Below, in pieces: positions 32,622 through 42,126 of a DNA stretch of 64,000 nt. Origin of the DNA: Streptomyces inusitatus (lineage in GTDB: Bacteria > Actinomycetota > Actinomycetes > Streptomycetales > Streptomycetaceae); assembly GCF_014651115.1 (NCBI RefSeq), contig NZ_BMWG01000010.1, positions 119,881-183,880 on the forward strand, written 5' to 3'. The notes beneath the pieces are model-generated. The model worked only from the letters and a program-made list of their open reading frames with translations. It was not told the DNA's origin and ran no database searches. How positions within the stretch are numbered: the first letter of the stretch is position 1; each line of letters opens with the position of its first letter. The translations under genes and the position numbers were made by a program.

Positions 32622-34573
32622 CCACGAGCGCGGGCTGGTATGTGCGGCGGCTGTCCCGGATGGGACCCCGGGAGGTCGGCGGCCGGGTGGGCGACGCGGT
32701 GCGCAGACGGCGGTGGCGGTCGGCGGTGCCCGACAGCCCGCGCGTGACCGGCGCCCGGTTCACCTCGGTACTGCCCGCGGGGACGATCGCCTCGGTGCCG
32801 CAGGACGCCGTGAAGCGCCTCGTCGGTGAGGCGGACCGGCTGATGGCCGGGCACGCCGAGTTCTTCGGGGTCGGCCGCGACGATCTGGCCGCCCCGGACT
32901 GGTGGTACGACCCGAGGACCGGACGGCGGGCCCCGTCCGGCTACGCCTTCGACGTGCCCTACCGGGACGAGGAGGCGGTCGGGGACATCAAGCAGATCTG
33001 GGAGCCGTCCCGGCATCAGTACCTCACCGTGCTCGCGGCCGCCTACGCGGTCACCGGGGACGAGCGGTACGCCGAGCGGGTCGCCGAGCATCTGCGGTCG
33101 TGGTGGGCGGTCAACCCGCCGCTGCGCGGGGTGCACTGGATCAGCGGCATCGAGCTGGGGATCCGGCTGCTCTCCTGGGTGTGGATCCGCCGGCTGCTCG
33201 ACGGCTGGCCGGGCGCGGCCGGGCTGTTCGAGGCCAATCCGGTGGCGCTGCGGCAGATCTGGCACCATCAGCGCTGGCTGGCCGCCCTCCCCAGCCGGGG
33301 GTCGTCGGCGAACAACCACATCATCGCCGAGGCCGCCGGGCAGACCGCCGCGGCCTGCGCGTTCGGCTGGTTTCCCGCCTCGGCGCGCTGGCGCGCCGAC
33401 GGCCTGCGGTCGCTGGAACGGCATCTGCGGAGCAACACCTTCGGCTCCGGTCTCAACCGCGAGCTGGCCACCGAGTACCACGGGCTCGTGCTGGAACTCG
33501 GCCTGGCGGCGGTCGCCGAGGCGGACGCCGCCGATGTGCCGGTCCCGCCGTCCGTCCGGCTGGTGCTGCTGCGTATGACCGACGCGCTCGCGGCCGTCGT
33601 GGACGGCCGGCTGCGGCCGCCGCGCCAGGGGGACGCGGACGACGGGCACGGTCTGGTGGTGGACGGCGCGGGCACCGACCGCTGGGGCTCGCTGCTGGCC
33701 ACCGGGGACGCCGTGTTCGGCCGGCTCGCCTGGTGGCCCGCGGTGACCGGCACCGATGTGCGCACCCCGCTGCTGGCCGCGCTCATCCGGCCCTCGGCGC
33801 CGGCCGCGGCCCGCCCGGCGAGCCGCCCGGCGCACTTCGCCGACGCGGGGCTCACCATCCTGCGCGGCCCGGGGGAGATCTGGTGCCGCTGCGACGGCGG
33901 CCCGCACGGCTTCCTGTCCATCGCCGCGCACGCCCACGCGGACGCGCTGTCCGTGGAGGTCCGGCACGACGGGGTCGATGTGCTCGCCGACCCGGGGACC
34001 TTCTGCTACCACGGGCAGCCCGAGTGGCGGCGGTACTTCCGGTCGACCCTCGGCCACAACACCCTGGAGCTGGACGGCGCCGACCAGTCGGGCTCCGGCG
34101 GCCCGTTCCTGTGGACCCGGCACGCCCGCAGCCGCGTCCTGGCCGCGGACGCCTCCGGGAAGAGCGTGGCCCGCTGGTGCGCCGAGCACGACGGCTACCG
34201 GGGCTCCGTGCACCGCCGCCGGGTGGAGCTGACCGCAGGGACGCGTGAGCTGCGCGTGATCGACGAGGTGCGCGGCGGCCCGCGCCGGGCCGCGCGGCTC
34301 GCCTTCCACCTCGGCCCGGCGATCGCCGCGGAGCTGGAGGGGAACCGGGCGCGGCTCACCTGGACCCGGGACGGCGAGGACCGCTCCGCGGTGCTCGAAC
34401 TGCCCGCGCAGCTGTCCTGGCGGGCGCATCGCGGCGAGAGCGATCCGCCGCTCGGCTGGTACTCCCCCGGCTTCGGGCGCAAGGAGCCCGCCACGGCGCT
34501 GATCGGCACCGGCTTCGCCGACGGCACCGCACTGTCGGGGGAGTTCACCACCGTGCTCAGGTTCCGGGGTTAG
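32618..34573 (+). CDS. Heparinase II/III-like / alginate lyase family protein
   Basis: 651 residues. The N-terminal half is an all-helical (alpha/alpha) toroid with WEPSRHQYL, GIELGIRLLSWVW, SSANNHIIAEA and LATEYHGLVLELG. The C-terminal half is a beta-sandwich with HAHADALSVEV and TLGHNTLELDG. Such proteins cleave uronate-containing chains by beta-elimination; in export loci they may trim or release polymer. No signal peptide is obvious, so it may act in the cytosol or be recruited to the membrane. ATG overlaps the previous stop by four bases. Confidence 0.9.
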   Translation: MTTSAGWYVRRLSRMGPREVGGRVGDAVRRRRWRSAVPDSPRVTGARFTSVLPAGTIASVPQDAVKRLVGEADRLMAGHAEFFGVGRDDLAAPDWWYDPRTGRRAPSGYAFDVPYRDEEAVGDIKQIWEPSRHQYLTVLAAAYAVTGDERYAERVAEHLRSWWAVNPPLRGVHWISGIELGIRLLSWVWIRRLLDGWPGAAGLFEANPVALRQIWHHQRWLAALPSRGSSANNHIIAEAAGQTAAACAFGWFPASARWRADGLRSLERHLRSNTFGSGLNRELATEYHGLVLELGLAAVAEADAADVPVPPSVRLVLLRMTDALAAVVDGRLRPPRQGDADDGHGLVVDGAGTDRWGSLLATGDAVFGRLAWWPAVTGTDVRTPLLAALIRPSAPAAARPASRPAHFADAGLTILRGPGEIWCRCDGGPHGFLSIAAHAHADALSVEVRHDGVDVLADPGTFCYHGQPEWRRYFRSTLGHNTLELDGADQSGSGGPFLWTRHARSRVLAADASGKSVARWCAEHDGYRGSVHRRRVELTAGTRELRVIDEVRGGPRRAARLAFHLGPAIAAELEGNRARLTWTRDGEDRSAVLELPAQLSWRAHRGESDPPLGWYSPGFGRKEPATALIGTGFADGTALSGEFTTVLRFRG

Positions 34574-34581
34574 GCGCGGGC

Positions 34582-35841
34582 ATGGGCATCGAGCGTGGGA
34601 CGGGCGGGCCGCAATCGCGCCCCGCGGGCACCCCGAGGGCGGTCGGGGCCGTCTGGGGGCTGCTGATCCTCAACACCCTCGGTTCGGCCGGGGCGAAGAC
34701 CGTCGTTCCGCTGCCCCGCTCCCTGATGCAGATGGTCACCATGGGCGCGCTGGTCGCCGCGTTCGCGCTGGCGCTCGCGCTCAATCTCCGGCTGCGCATC
34801 CGGCCGAGCGCCTTCGTGCTCCTGCTCACCCTGCTGCTGGTGCCGAGTGTGATCTCCAGCGGGATCCTGGAGTCCGGGTTCGGCGCGCTGTTCCGCTGCA
34901 CCCGGCTGGCTCTCTTCATCGGCACCCTGTGGCTGCTCAGCCGCTGGTGGGACGGGAGCATGACCTTCGTCCGGCACCATGTCCGGCTGTACTTCGCGGT
35001 GCTCGGGACGGCGGCCGCGGGGCTGCTCGTCTCACCGGGCACGGCCATGCCCGAGTACTACGGCGGGCGGCTGGTGGGCGCGTTGTGGCCGCTCACCCCG
35101 CCGCAGATCGGACAGTACGCCGCGGTGATCATCGGGCTCACCGCGCTGCTCGTCCTGGGCCGCCGGACCGACAGGACGAGCGCGGCGGTGATCATCGTGC
35201 CGTCGCTGGTCCTGCTCGCGCTGACCCACACCCGGACGGCCACGGTGGGGATGCTCGTCGGGCTCGCGCTGGCGATCGGCTCGCTCGTGCTGACCAGCGC
35301 CGCCGCCCGCCGGTTCTTCGTCTGGGGGGTGCTGTGCGCGACGGTGGCCGCGGTCGCGTTCATGTCCGCGCTCCAGACGTGGTTCCTGCGCGGACAGAGT
35401 CAGGAGAACCTCTCCAATCTCACCGGCCGGGCCAAGGTCTGGGACGCCCTGCTGGCCGAGGAGCGGACGACCGCGGAGATGCTGTTCGGGGTGGGCCTGG
35501 GCGACAAGTCGTTCGGCGGGCTGCCGATCGACAACAGCTGGCTGGCCGTCTATCTCGAACAGGGGCTGGTGGGCCTCGCCCTCGTCGCGGCGATGGTCCT
35601 CGTGCTGGGCGGCGTCGCGCTGCTGCGGCCGCCGTCGCTGCCGAGAGCCTGCGCGATCTTCCTGATCAGCTACTGCGCGATCTCCTCGTACACCGAGGCC
35701 GGACTGGGCGACGCCTCGCCGTATCTGCTGCATCTGGCGCTGGCCGCCTCGCTGCTGGCGGCGCCCGCCCCCGCCGTGTCCCTCCCGGCGCCCGAAACCC
35801 CTCGACGACAGGTCCCGCGATGGTCGCGGGACGGGAGGTGA
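34582..35841 (+). CDS. O-antigen polymerase/ligase (Wzy-like) membrane protein
   Basis: 419 residues, mostly hydrophobic helices with a larger external loop (SPGTAMPEYYGG region). Features typical of Wzy_C: LALTHTRTATVGMLV and NLTGRAKVWDALLAE, with GVGLGDKSFGG then SWLAVYLEQG. It should polymerise lipid-linked repeats in the periplasm-facing space. It follows the heparinase-like gene by eight bases and precedes a glycosyltransferase. Confidence 0.87.
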   Translation: MGIERGTGGPQSRPAGTPRAVGAVWGLLILNTLGSAGAKTVVPLPRSLMQMVTMGALVAAFALALALNLRLRIRPSAFVLLLTLLLVPSVISSGILESGFGALFRCTRLALFIGTLWLLSRWWDGSMTFVRHHVRLYFAVLGTAAAGLLVSPGTAMPEYYGGRLVGALWPLTPPQIGQYAAVIIGLTALLVLGRRTDRTSAAVIIVPSLVLLALTHTRTATVGMLVGLALAIGSLVLTSAAARRFFVWGVLCATVAAVAFMSALQTWFLRGQSQENLSNLTGRAKVWDALLAEERTTAEMLFGVGLGDKSFGGLPIDNSWLAVYLEQGLVGLALVAAMVLVLGGVALLRPPSLPRACAIFLISYCAISSYTEAGLGDASPYLLHLALAASLLAAPAPAVSLPAPETPRRQVPRWSRDGR

Positions 35842-35849
35842 CCCCCGGC

Positions 35850-37127
35850 ATGCACGTCCTCGTGGTGCACAACCGCTACTCCTCGGCACAGCCGAGCGGG
35901 GAGAACATGGTCGTCGACCAGGAGGTGGAGCTGCTGCGCGCGGGCGGCCACCGGGTCGGGATCTTCGAACGGCGCAGCGACGACATCGCCGCCCGGTCCC
36001 TGCCGGGGAAGGTCGCGGTGCCGCTCCTGGTGCCATGGAACCCGGCGGTCCGCACGGAGCTGGCGGCCCGGCTCCGGGCCGAACGGCCGGATGTGGTGCA
36101 CATCCACAATGTCTTCCCGCTGCTGTCGCCCGCGGTGCTGGCCGCCTGCGCCGACGCCGGGGTGCCCGCCGTCGCCACGCTGCACAACTACACCCAGGTC
36201 TGCCCGCCCGGCACACTGCACCGGGACGGCCGGCAGTGCACCGAGTGCGTCGGGACGGCGGCCTCGCTGCCCGCCGTCCGGCACGGCTGCTACCGGAACT
36301 CCCGGCTGGCGACGGTGCCTCTGGCGGTCGGTCTGCTCGTCAACCGGCGGCGTTGGCAGTCCGGCGTGGAGCGGTTCTTCTGCATCTCCGCGGCACAGCG
36401 GGACATCCTGGTGCGGTCCGGGATGCCGCCGGAGCGGCTGGCGGTGAAGCACAACTTCGTGCCCGATCCGGGCACGCGCCGGGCGGACGCCGGTGAGCAT
36501 CTGCTCTTTCTCGGCCGGCTCGCGGAGGCCAAGGGCGTACGGCCGCTCATGGCCGCGTGGGACTCGATCGCCGCGATGGGCGGTGTGGGCGTGCCGCTGG
36601 TGATCGCCGGGGCGGGGCCGCTGGAGCGGGAGGTGACCGCCTGGGCGGCGGGCCGGGACGATGTGCGGTACGCCGGGCTGTACACCCCCGCGCAGTGCCG
36701 GGAGGCGCTCGCGCGGGCGGTCGCCGTGGTGGCTCCCTCGATGGCCCTGGAGACCTTCGGGCTGGTGGTCGCGGAGGCGATGGCGGCGGGGGTCCCGGCC
36801 GTCGCCGCCGGTCACGGCGGATTCGTCGAACTCGTCGAGGAGGGGGTGACCGGGCTGTTGCACCGGCCGGGGGATCCCGCCTCGCTCGCGTCCTGTCTGC
36901 GCCGGATCACGGCGGATCCGGTCCGCAACCGGGAGATGGGCCGGGCGGCCCGGGACCGTTACGAGCGGGGTTTCAGCCCGGCCGTCGGGCTGGAGCGTCT
37001 GGTGGAGGAGTACCGCACCGCGATCGCGGGTCGGTCCGGCGGCGGGGACGGCCCGCCGCCGATCGGGGACAAGAACACTGGCTCGCGGCGGGACACCCGC
37101 GCGGGCAGGGATGGGGGCAGTAGATGA
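35850..37127 (+). CDS. Glycosyltransferase family 4
   Basis: 425 residues, GT-B fold: MHVLVVHNRYSSAQPSGEN at the N-terminus, VVHIHNVFPLLSPAVL, and the donor motif PSMALETFGLVVAEAMAAG followed by VPAVAAGHGGF (E-x7-E type). ATG 35850 has GGAGG 11 bases upstream. The C-terminal 35 residues are low-complexity and overlap the next gene by four bases. The family inverts or retains on nucleotide-sugar donors; the sugar is not predictable. Confidence 0.92.
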   Translation: MHVLVVHNRYSSAQPSGENMVVDQEVELLRAGGHRVGIFERRSDDIAARSLPGKVAVPLLVPWNPAVRTELAARLRAERPDVVHIHNVFPLLSPAVLAACADAGVPAVATLHNYTQVCPPGTLHRDGRQCTECVGTAASLPAVRHGCYRNSRLATVPLAVGLLVNRRRWQSGVERFFCISAAQRDILVRSGMPPERLAVKHNFVPDPGTRRADAGEHLLFLGRLAEAKGVRPLMAAWDSIAAMGGVGVPLVIAGAGPLEREVTAWAAGRDDVRYAGLYTPAQCREALARAVAVVAPSMALETFGLVVAEAMAAGVPAVAAGHGGFVELVEEGVTGLLHRPGDPASLASCLRRITADPVRNREMGRAARDRYERGFSPAVGLERLVEEYRTAIAGRSGGGDGPPPIGDKNTGSRRDTRAGRDGGSR

Positions 37128-38359
37128 CAGGATGCCGGCTCTGCGGCTCGACGGCGATGGCAAGCGTCGTCGATCTTGGAGCGACCCCGCCGTGCGAGAG
37201 TTTCCTCGCCGCGGACCAACTGGACGGACCGGAGCCGACGTACCCGCTGCATCTGCGGGTCTGCACCGAGTGCTGGCTCGCGCAGCTCCCTCCGCTGATC
37301 ACCCCGGAGGAGACGTTCACGCAGTACGCGTACTTCTCCTCGTACTCGACCTCCTGGGTGGAGCACGCGCGCGTCTTCGTCACGGACGCCGTGCGGCGGC
37401 TGGAGCTCGGCCCCGACGCCTTCGTGGTCGAGGTCGCGAGCAACGACGGGTATCTGCTGAGGCATCTGGTGGACCGGGGGATCCGCTGCCTCGGCATCGA
37501 GCCGTCGGTGAACGTCGGCGCGGCGGCGCGGGAGGCGGGTGTGCCCACGCTCACCGAGTTCCTGGACCCGGCCACCGGCACGGCCGTCCGCGCCGGGCAC
37601 GGCCCGGCGGACCTGGTCGTGGCCAATAATGTGTACGCGCACATCCCCGACGTGGTCGGGTTCACCCGGGGGCTGCGCGCCCTGGTCGCCGACGACGGCT
37701 GGGTCTCCATCGAGGTGCAGCATCTGCTGACGCTGATCGAGGAGAACCAGTACGACACGATCTACCACGAGCACTTCCAGTACTACACGGTCGCCTCCGC
37801 GGCCCGGGCACTGGCGAGCGGCGGGCTCACCCTCGTGGACGTCGAGCTGCTGCCCACGCACGGCGGTTCCGTCCGGCTGTGGGCCCGGCCGGCCGAGGCG
37901 GCCGGCGAGCCGAGCGCGCGAGTGGCCGAGGTGCTGGACCGGGAGAAGGCGGCCGGGCTCCAGGAGCTGTCCGGGTACACCGAGTTCTCGGCCCGGGTGG
38001 CCAAGGTGCGCCGGGACCTGCTGCGGTTCCTCGTCGAGGCGGCCGAGCGCGGCGAGACGGTCGTCGGCTACGGCGCCCCGGGCAAGGGCAACACCCTGCT
38101 CAACCACTGCGGCATCCGGCCCGATCTGCTCCCGTACACCGTCGACCGCAACCCGTACAAGCACGGCAGGTTCACCCCGGGGACCCGGGTGCCGATCCTG
38201 CCGCCCGAGCGGATAGCCGCCGACCGGCCGGACTATGTGCTCGTCCTCCCCTGGAATCTGCGGGCCGAGCTGGTCGAGCAGCTGTCGTTCGTGCACGCCT
38301 GGGGCGGCCGGCTGGTCTTCCCCATCCCGGAACTGAGCATTGTCGAGGGCACAGCGTGA
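37124..38359 (+). CDS. Sugar C-methyltransferase, zinc-finger SAM family
   Basis: 411 residues in the three-part layout of TylCIII/NovU-like sugar C-methyltransferases. Residues 1-60 hold a zinc site with C4, C7, C47 and C50 (CRLC and CTEC). A central SAM domain has VVEVASNDGYLLRHL, and a C-terminal domain has GYGAPGKGNTLLNHCGI. Family members methylate a carbon of nucleotide keto-sugars. It begins a sub-block of nucleotide-sugar genes. Overlap with the previous gene is four bases. Confidence 0.93.
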   Translation: MTGCRLCGSTAMASVVDLGATPPCESFLAADQLDGPEPTYPLHLRVCTECWLAQLPPLITPEETFTQYAYFSSYSTSWVEHARVFVTDAVRRLELGPDAFVVEVASNDGYLLRHLVDRGIRCLGIEPSVNVGAAAREAGVPTLTEFLDPATGTAVRAGHGPADLVVANNVYAHIPDVVGFTRGLRALVADDGWVSIEVQHLLTLIEENQYDTIYHEHFQYYTVASAARALASGGLTLVDVELLPTHGGSVRLWARPAEAAGEPSARVAEVLDREKAAGLQELSGYTEFSARVAKVRRDLLRFLVEAAERGETVVGYGAPGKGNTLLNHCGIRPDLLPYTVDRNPYKHGRFTPGTRVPILPPERIAADRPDYVLVLPWNLRAELVEQLSFVHAWGGRLVFPIPELSIVEGTA

Positions 38360-38372
38360 AAGAGGTCACAGC

Positions 38373-39182
38373 ATGAAGGTCGTCCTTTTCTGCGGCGGTT
38401 ACGGGCTGCGCATGCGCAGCGGAGCGGCCGACGACATACCCAAGCCGATGGCGATGGTCGGCTCGCGGCCGCTGATCTGGCATGTCATGCGCTACTACGC
38501 GCACTTCGGGCACACGGAGTTCATCCTGTGCCTGGGCTACGGGGCCCATCACATCAAGGACTACTTCCTCCACTACGAGGAGACGACGTCCAACGACTTC
38601 GTGCTGTCCAACGGGCGGACCGAGCTGCTGTCCACCGACATCGCCGACTGGACGATCACCTTTGTGCAGACCGGTATCGAGTCGCCGATCGGGGAGCGGC
38701 TGCGCCGGGTGCGGCACCATCTGGACGGCGACGAGATGTTCCTCGCCAACTACGCCGATGTGCTCACCGACGCCCCGCTGCCGGAGATGATCGACCGGTT
38801 CGCCCGGCGCGACGCCGGCGCGTCGATGCTGGTGGTGCCGCCGCAGTCCTCGTTCCACTGTGTGGACCTGGGCGAGGACGGCCTGGTGGGAGGCATCACC
38901 CCGGTGAGCGAACTGCCGCTGTGGGAGAACGGCGGCTACTTCGTCCTCCGTCAGGAGGTCTTCGACCACATCCCGGAGAACGGGGACCTGGTCGCCGACG
39001 GCTGCGCCGAGCTGGCCAAGCGCGGACGGCTGGTGGCGCACCAGCACCGCGGCTTCTGGAAGCCGACCGACACCGTGAAGGAGCGGGCCGCGCTGGACGC
39101 CGCCTACGCCCGGGGCGACCGCCCGTGGGCCGTGTGGGAGCGGGACGGCGCGAGGGCGGGCAGCGCCGTGAGGACCGCGTGA
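38373..39182 (+). CDS. Sugar-1-phosphate nucleotidyltransferase (cytidylyltransferase-like)
   Basis: 269 residues with VVLFCGGYGLRMR, IPKPMAMVGSRPLIWHVMR and ILCLGYGAHHIKDYF, close in pattern to RfbF glucose-1-phosphate cytidylyltransferases. The first loop is GGYGLRMR instead of GGxGTRL. It should activate a sugar phosphate as CDP- or another NDP-sugar. No CDP-glucose 4,6-dehydratase is visible, so the following SDR may carry the next step. ATG 38373 has GAGG upstream. Confidence 0.9.
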   Translation: MKVVLFCGGYGLRMRSGAADDIPKPMAMVGSRPLIWHVMRYYAHFGHTEFILCLGYGAHHIKDYFLHYEETTSNDFVLSNGRTELLSTDIADWTITFVQTGIESPIGERLRRVRHHLDGDEMFLANYADVLTDAPLPEMIDRFARRDAGASMLVVPPQSSFHCVDLGEDGLVGGITPVSELPLWENGGYFVLRQEVFDHIPENGDLVADGCAELAKRGRLVAHQHRGFWKPTDTVKERAALDAAYARGDRPWAVWERDGARAGSAVRTA

Positions 39183-39826
39183 TCCGGCTCGGGGCCGGAC
39201 GGCTGGAGCGGATCGTCGCGGTGGGCGCGCACTGCGACGACATCGCCATCGGGGCCGGCGGCACACTGCTGACGATGTGCCTCGCCCGGCCGGGCGTCCG
39301 CGTCGACGCGCTGGTGCTCTCCGGCGGCGGCGGCGAGCGGGAGGAGGAGGAGCGGGCCGCGCTCGCCGCCTTCTGCCCGGGCGCCGATCTGCGGCTGACC
39401 GTGCTCAAGCTGCCGGACGGCCGGCTGCCGGCCCGGTGGGAGGAGGCCAAAACCGCGGTCGAGGAGCTGCGCGCGCGGACCGAGCCGGATCTCGTGCTGG
39501 CCCCGCGCACCGATGACGCGCACCAGGACCACCGCGGGCTGGCGAAGCTGATGTCCACCGCGTTCCGCGACCACCTCGTACTCGGCTACGAGATCGTCAA
39601 GTGGGACGGCGATCTCGGCCGTCCGGCGGCGTACCAGCCGCTGTCGCCGGAGGCCGCCGAGGAGAAGGCGCGGCTGCTCCAGGAGCACTACCCCTCGCAA
39701 CACCACCGGCCCTGGTACGACCGGGAAGCCTTCCTCGGCCTCGCGCGGATCCGCGGCATCGAATGCCACACGCGCTACGCCGAGGCGTTCGCCGTCACCA
39801 AACTCACTCTCGATCTGGGGGAATGA
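39179..39826 (+). CDS. PIG-L family deacetylase
   Basis: 215 residues with the zinc motif AHCDDIAIGAGG near residue 17 and the distal HQDHRGL. Family members remove N-acetyl groups from sugars such as N-acetylglucosamine derivatives. In this operon it may free an amine on an activated or lipid-linked sugar. GTG overlaps the upstream stop by four bases. Confidence 0.92.
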   Translation: MIRLGAGRLERIVAVGAHCDDIAIGAGGTLLTMCLARPGVRVDALVLSGGGGEREEEERAALAAFCPGADLRLTVLKLPDGRLPARWEEAKTAVEELRARTEPDLVLAPRTDDAHQDHRGLAKLMSTAFRDHLVLGYEIVKWDGDLGRPAAYQPLSPEAAEEKARLLQEHYPSQHHRPWYDREAFLGLARIRGIECHTRYAEAFAVTKLTLDLGE

Positions 39827-39829
39827 ACC

Positions 39830-40855
39830 TTGCGCGTGCTGCTGACCGGACATCAGGGCTATCTGGGCACCGTGATGGCCCCGGTGCTCACGGCCGCCGG
39901 ACACGAGGTCGTCGGGCTGGACTCCGGCCTGTTCGCCGACTGTGTGCTGGGCCCGCCGCCCGAGGACCCGCCCGGGCACCGGGTGGATCTGCGCGACATC
40001 ACGGCCGGACACCTGGCCGGGGTCGACGCCGTGATCCATCTGGCGGCGCTCTCCAACGACCCGCTCGGAGCGCTGGCGCCGGACCTCACCTACGACATCA
40101 ACCACCACGCTTCCGTGCGGCTGGCCCGGCTGGCCCGCGACGCCGGGGTGCGGCGCTTCCTGTACGCGTCGACCTGCTCGGTCTACGGCGCCTCCGGCGG
40201 CGACGGGCTGGTGACCGAGGACGCCCCGCTGCGCCCGGTGACCCCGTACGCGGAGTCCAAGGTGCGGGTGGAGGACGATCTGCACGCGCTCGCCGACGGC
40301 GACTTCACCCCGGTGTTCCTGCGCAACGCCACCGCCTTCGGCCACTCGCCCCGGCTGCGCGCCGACATCGTGCTGAACAACCTGGTGGGCCACGCGCTGC
40401 TGACCGGCGAGGTGCTGGTGCTCTCCGACGGCACCCCCTGGCGGCCGCTGGTGCACGCCGCCGACATAGCGCGGGCCTTCACTGCCGCGCTGACCGCGCC
40501 GAGGGAGGCGGTGCACGACCGGGCGTTCAACATCGGCAGCGAGATCAACAACGTCACGGTCGCCGAGATCGCCGAGCAGGTCGCCGAGGCGGTGTCCGGC
40601 GCGAAGGTGGTGATCACCGGGGAGAACGGCGCGGACCCCCGGTCGTACCGGGTGGACTTCGCCCGCTTCCGGGCCGCGATCCCCGGCTTCGACTGCGAGT
40701 GGACGGTGAAGCGGGGCGCGCTCGAACTCGCCGACGCCTACCGGGAACACGGGCTGACCTCGGAGGACTTCGAGCGGCGCTTCACCCGCCTCGCCGTGCT
40801 GCGTGCGGCGTCCGAGTCCGGCGCCGTCGACGAGACCCTGCGGTGGCGCCGGTGA
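39830..40855 (+). CDS. NAD(P)-dependent sugar epimerase/dehydratase (extended SDR)
   Basis: 341 residues with the Rossmann loop TGHQGYLG at residues 6-13 and the catalytic Y-x3-K in TPYAESKVRVE, with Ser in ASTCSVYG. It starts at TTG 39830 with GGGGGA eight bases upstream. It could reduce, dehydrate or epimerise the NDP-sugar made by the preceding nucleotidyltransferase. The sequence does not settle which. Confidence 0.92.
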   Translation: MRVLLTGHQGYLGTVMAPVLTAAGHEVVGLDSGLFADCVLGPPPEDPPGHRVDLRDITAGHLAGVDAVIHLAALSNDPLGALAPDLTYDINHHASVRLARLARDAGVRRFLYASTCSVYGASGGDGLVTEDAPLRPVTPYAESKVRVEDDLHALADGDFTPVFLRNATAFGHSPRLRADIVLNNLVGHALLTGEVLVLSDGTPWRPLVHAADIARAFTAALTAPREAVHDRAFNIGSEINNVTVAEIAEQVAEAVSGAKVVITGENGADPRSYRVDFARFRAAIPGFDCEWTVKRGALELADAYREHGLTSEDFERRFTRLAVLRAASESGAVDETLRWRR

Positions 40856-42126
40856 CCGGGGTCGGCGAAGAGATGCACGCGCTGGTGGAGCGGCTGTACC
40901 CGCTCTGCCGGAGCATCACGGGCGACGGGGTGCGCGCCACCCTGAGAATCGTCGGCGAGTACATTCCGCTCCAGGTGCACGAGGTGCCGACCGGGACGCC
41001 GGTGCTCGACTGGACGGTGCCCGAGGAGTGGAACATCCGGGACGCGTACATCGCCGACGCCACCGGGAAGCGGGTCGTCGACTTCGCCGCGTCCAGTCTG
41101 CATGTGCTCGGCTACAGCGTGCCGGTGTCGGCGACCATGCCGCTGTCCGAGCTGCGCAGGCATCTGCACACCCTGCCGGAGCACCCTGCCTGGGTGCCGT
41201 ACCGCACCAGCTACTACCGGCCGGAATGGGGGTTCTGTCTGTCCCAGGAGACCCTGGACGCGCTGCCGGAGGGCGATTACGAGGTGCGCGTCGACTCCAC
41301 GCTCGCGGACGGCCATCTCACCTACGCCGAGCACGTCGTCCCCGGGCAGGTCTCCGACGAGGTGATCGTCTCCTGCCATGTCTGCCACCCGTCGCTCGCC
41401 AACGACAATCTGGCCGGCATCGCGGTGGCGGCGTTCCTGGCCAGGGCGCTGGCGGAGGAAACCCCGTACTACACCTACCGGTTCATCTTCGCGCCCGGCA
41501 CCATCGGCGCGATCACCTGGCTGGCCCGTAACGCGGAGCGGGTGGAGAAGGTCAAGCACGGGCTGGTGCTGGCCTGCGCCGGGGACCCGGGGCGGCTGAC
41601 GTACAAGCAGAGCAGACGCGGCGACGCGGAGATCGACCGGGTGATGCGGTATGTGCTGGCCGCCTCCGAACGCCCGCACAGCGTCAATGAGTTCACTCCG
41701 TACGGCTATGACGAGCGGCAGTTCTGCTCGCCCGGGTTCGATCTCGGCGTGGGCTCGCTCAGCCGGACCCCGTACGCCGGGTACCCCGAGTACCACACCT
41801 CTGCGGACAACCCGGACTTCGTCTCCCCCCGGGCGATGGCGGACACCCTCGCCGTCTGCCGCGAGGCGTTCGGCGTACTCGACCGCAACCGGCGGTATCT
41901 GAATCTGAGCCCCTACGGCGAACCGCAGCTGGGACGGCGCGGTCTGTACGACTCGCTCGGCGGCCGCAGCGACGCGAAACAGGCGCAGCTGGCCATGCTC
42001 TGGGTGCTCAGCCTCTCCGACGGGGAACACGGTCTGCTGGACGTCGCCGAGCGGTCCGGGCTGCCGTTCGACACCGTCGCCGCCGCGGCCGGGGCCCTGG
42101 ACACGGCCGGGCTGATCAAGGCATGA
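40852..42126 (+). CDS. DUF4910/DUF2172 M28-like aminopeptidase-fold protein
   Basis: 424 residues. It contains the DUF2172 start (LYPLCRSITGDGVRATL), metal-site-like CHVCHPSLANDNLAG, YGYDERQFCSPGFDLG and PEYHTSADN, then a winged-helix tail (GLLDVAERSGLPFDTVAA). The fold is that of zinc aminopeptidases (M28 clan). Family function is not established. Its position among nucleotide-sugar genes suggests it hydrolyses an amide on a sugar or lipid intermediate. GTG overlaps the previous stop by four bases. Confidence 0.88.
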   Translation: MTGVGEEMHALVERLYPLCRSITGDGVRATLRIVGEYIPLQVHEVPTGTPVLDWTVPEEWNIRDAYIADATGKRVVDFAASSLHVLGYSVPVSATMPLSELRRHLHTLPEHPAWVPYRTSYYRPEWGFCLSQETLDALPEGDYEVRVDSTLADGHLTYAEHVVPGQVSDEVIVSCHVCHPSLANDNLAGIAVAAFLARALAEETPYYTYRFIFAPGTIGAITWLARNAERVEKVKHGLVLACAGDPGRLTYKQSRRGDAEIDRVMRYVLAASERPHSVNEFTPYGYDERQFCSPGFDLGVGSLSRTPYAGYPEYHTSADNPDFVSPRAMADTLAVCREAFGVLDRNRRYLNLSPYGEPQLGRRGLYDSLGGRSDAKQAQLAMLWVLSLSDGEHGLLDVAERSGLPFDTVAAAAGALDTAGLIKA

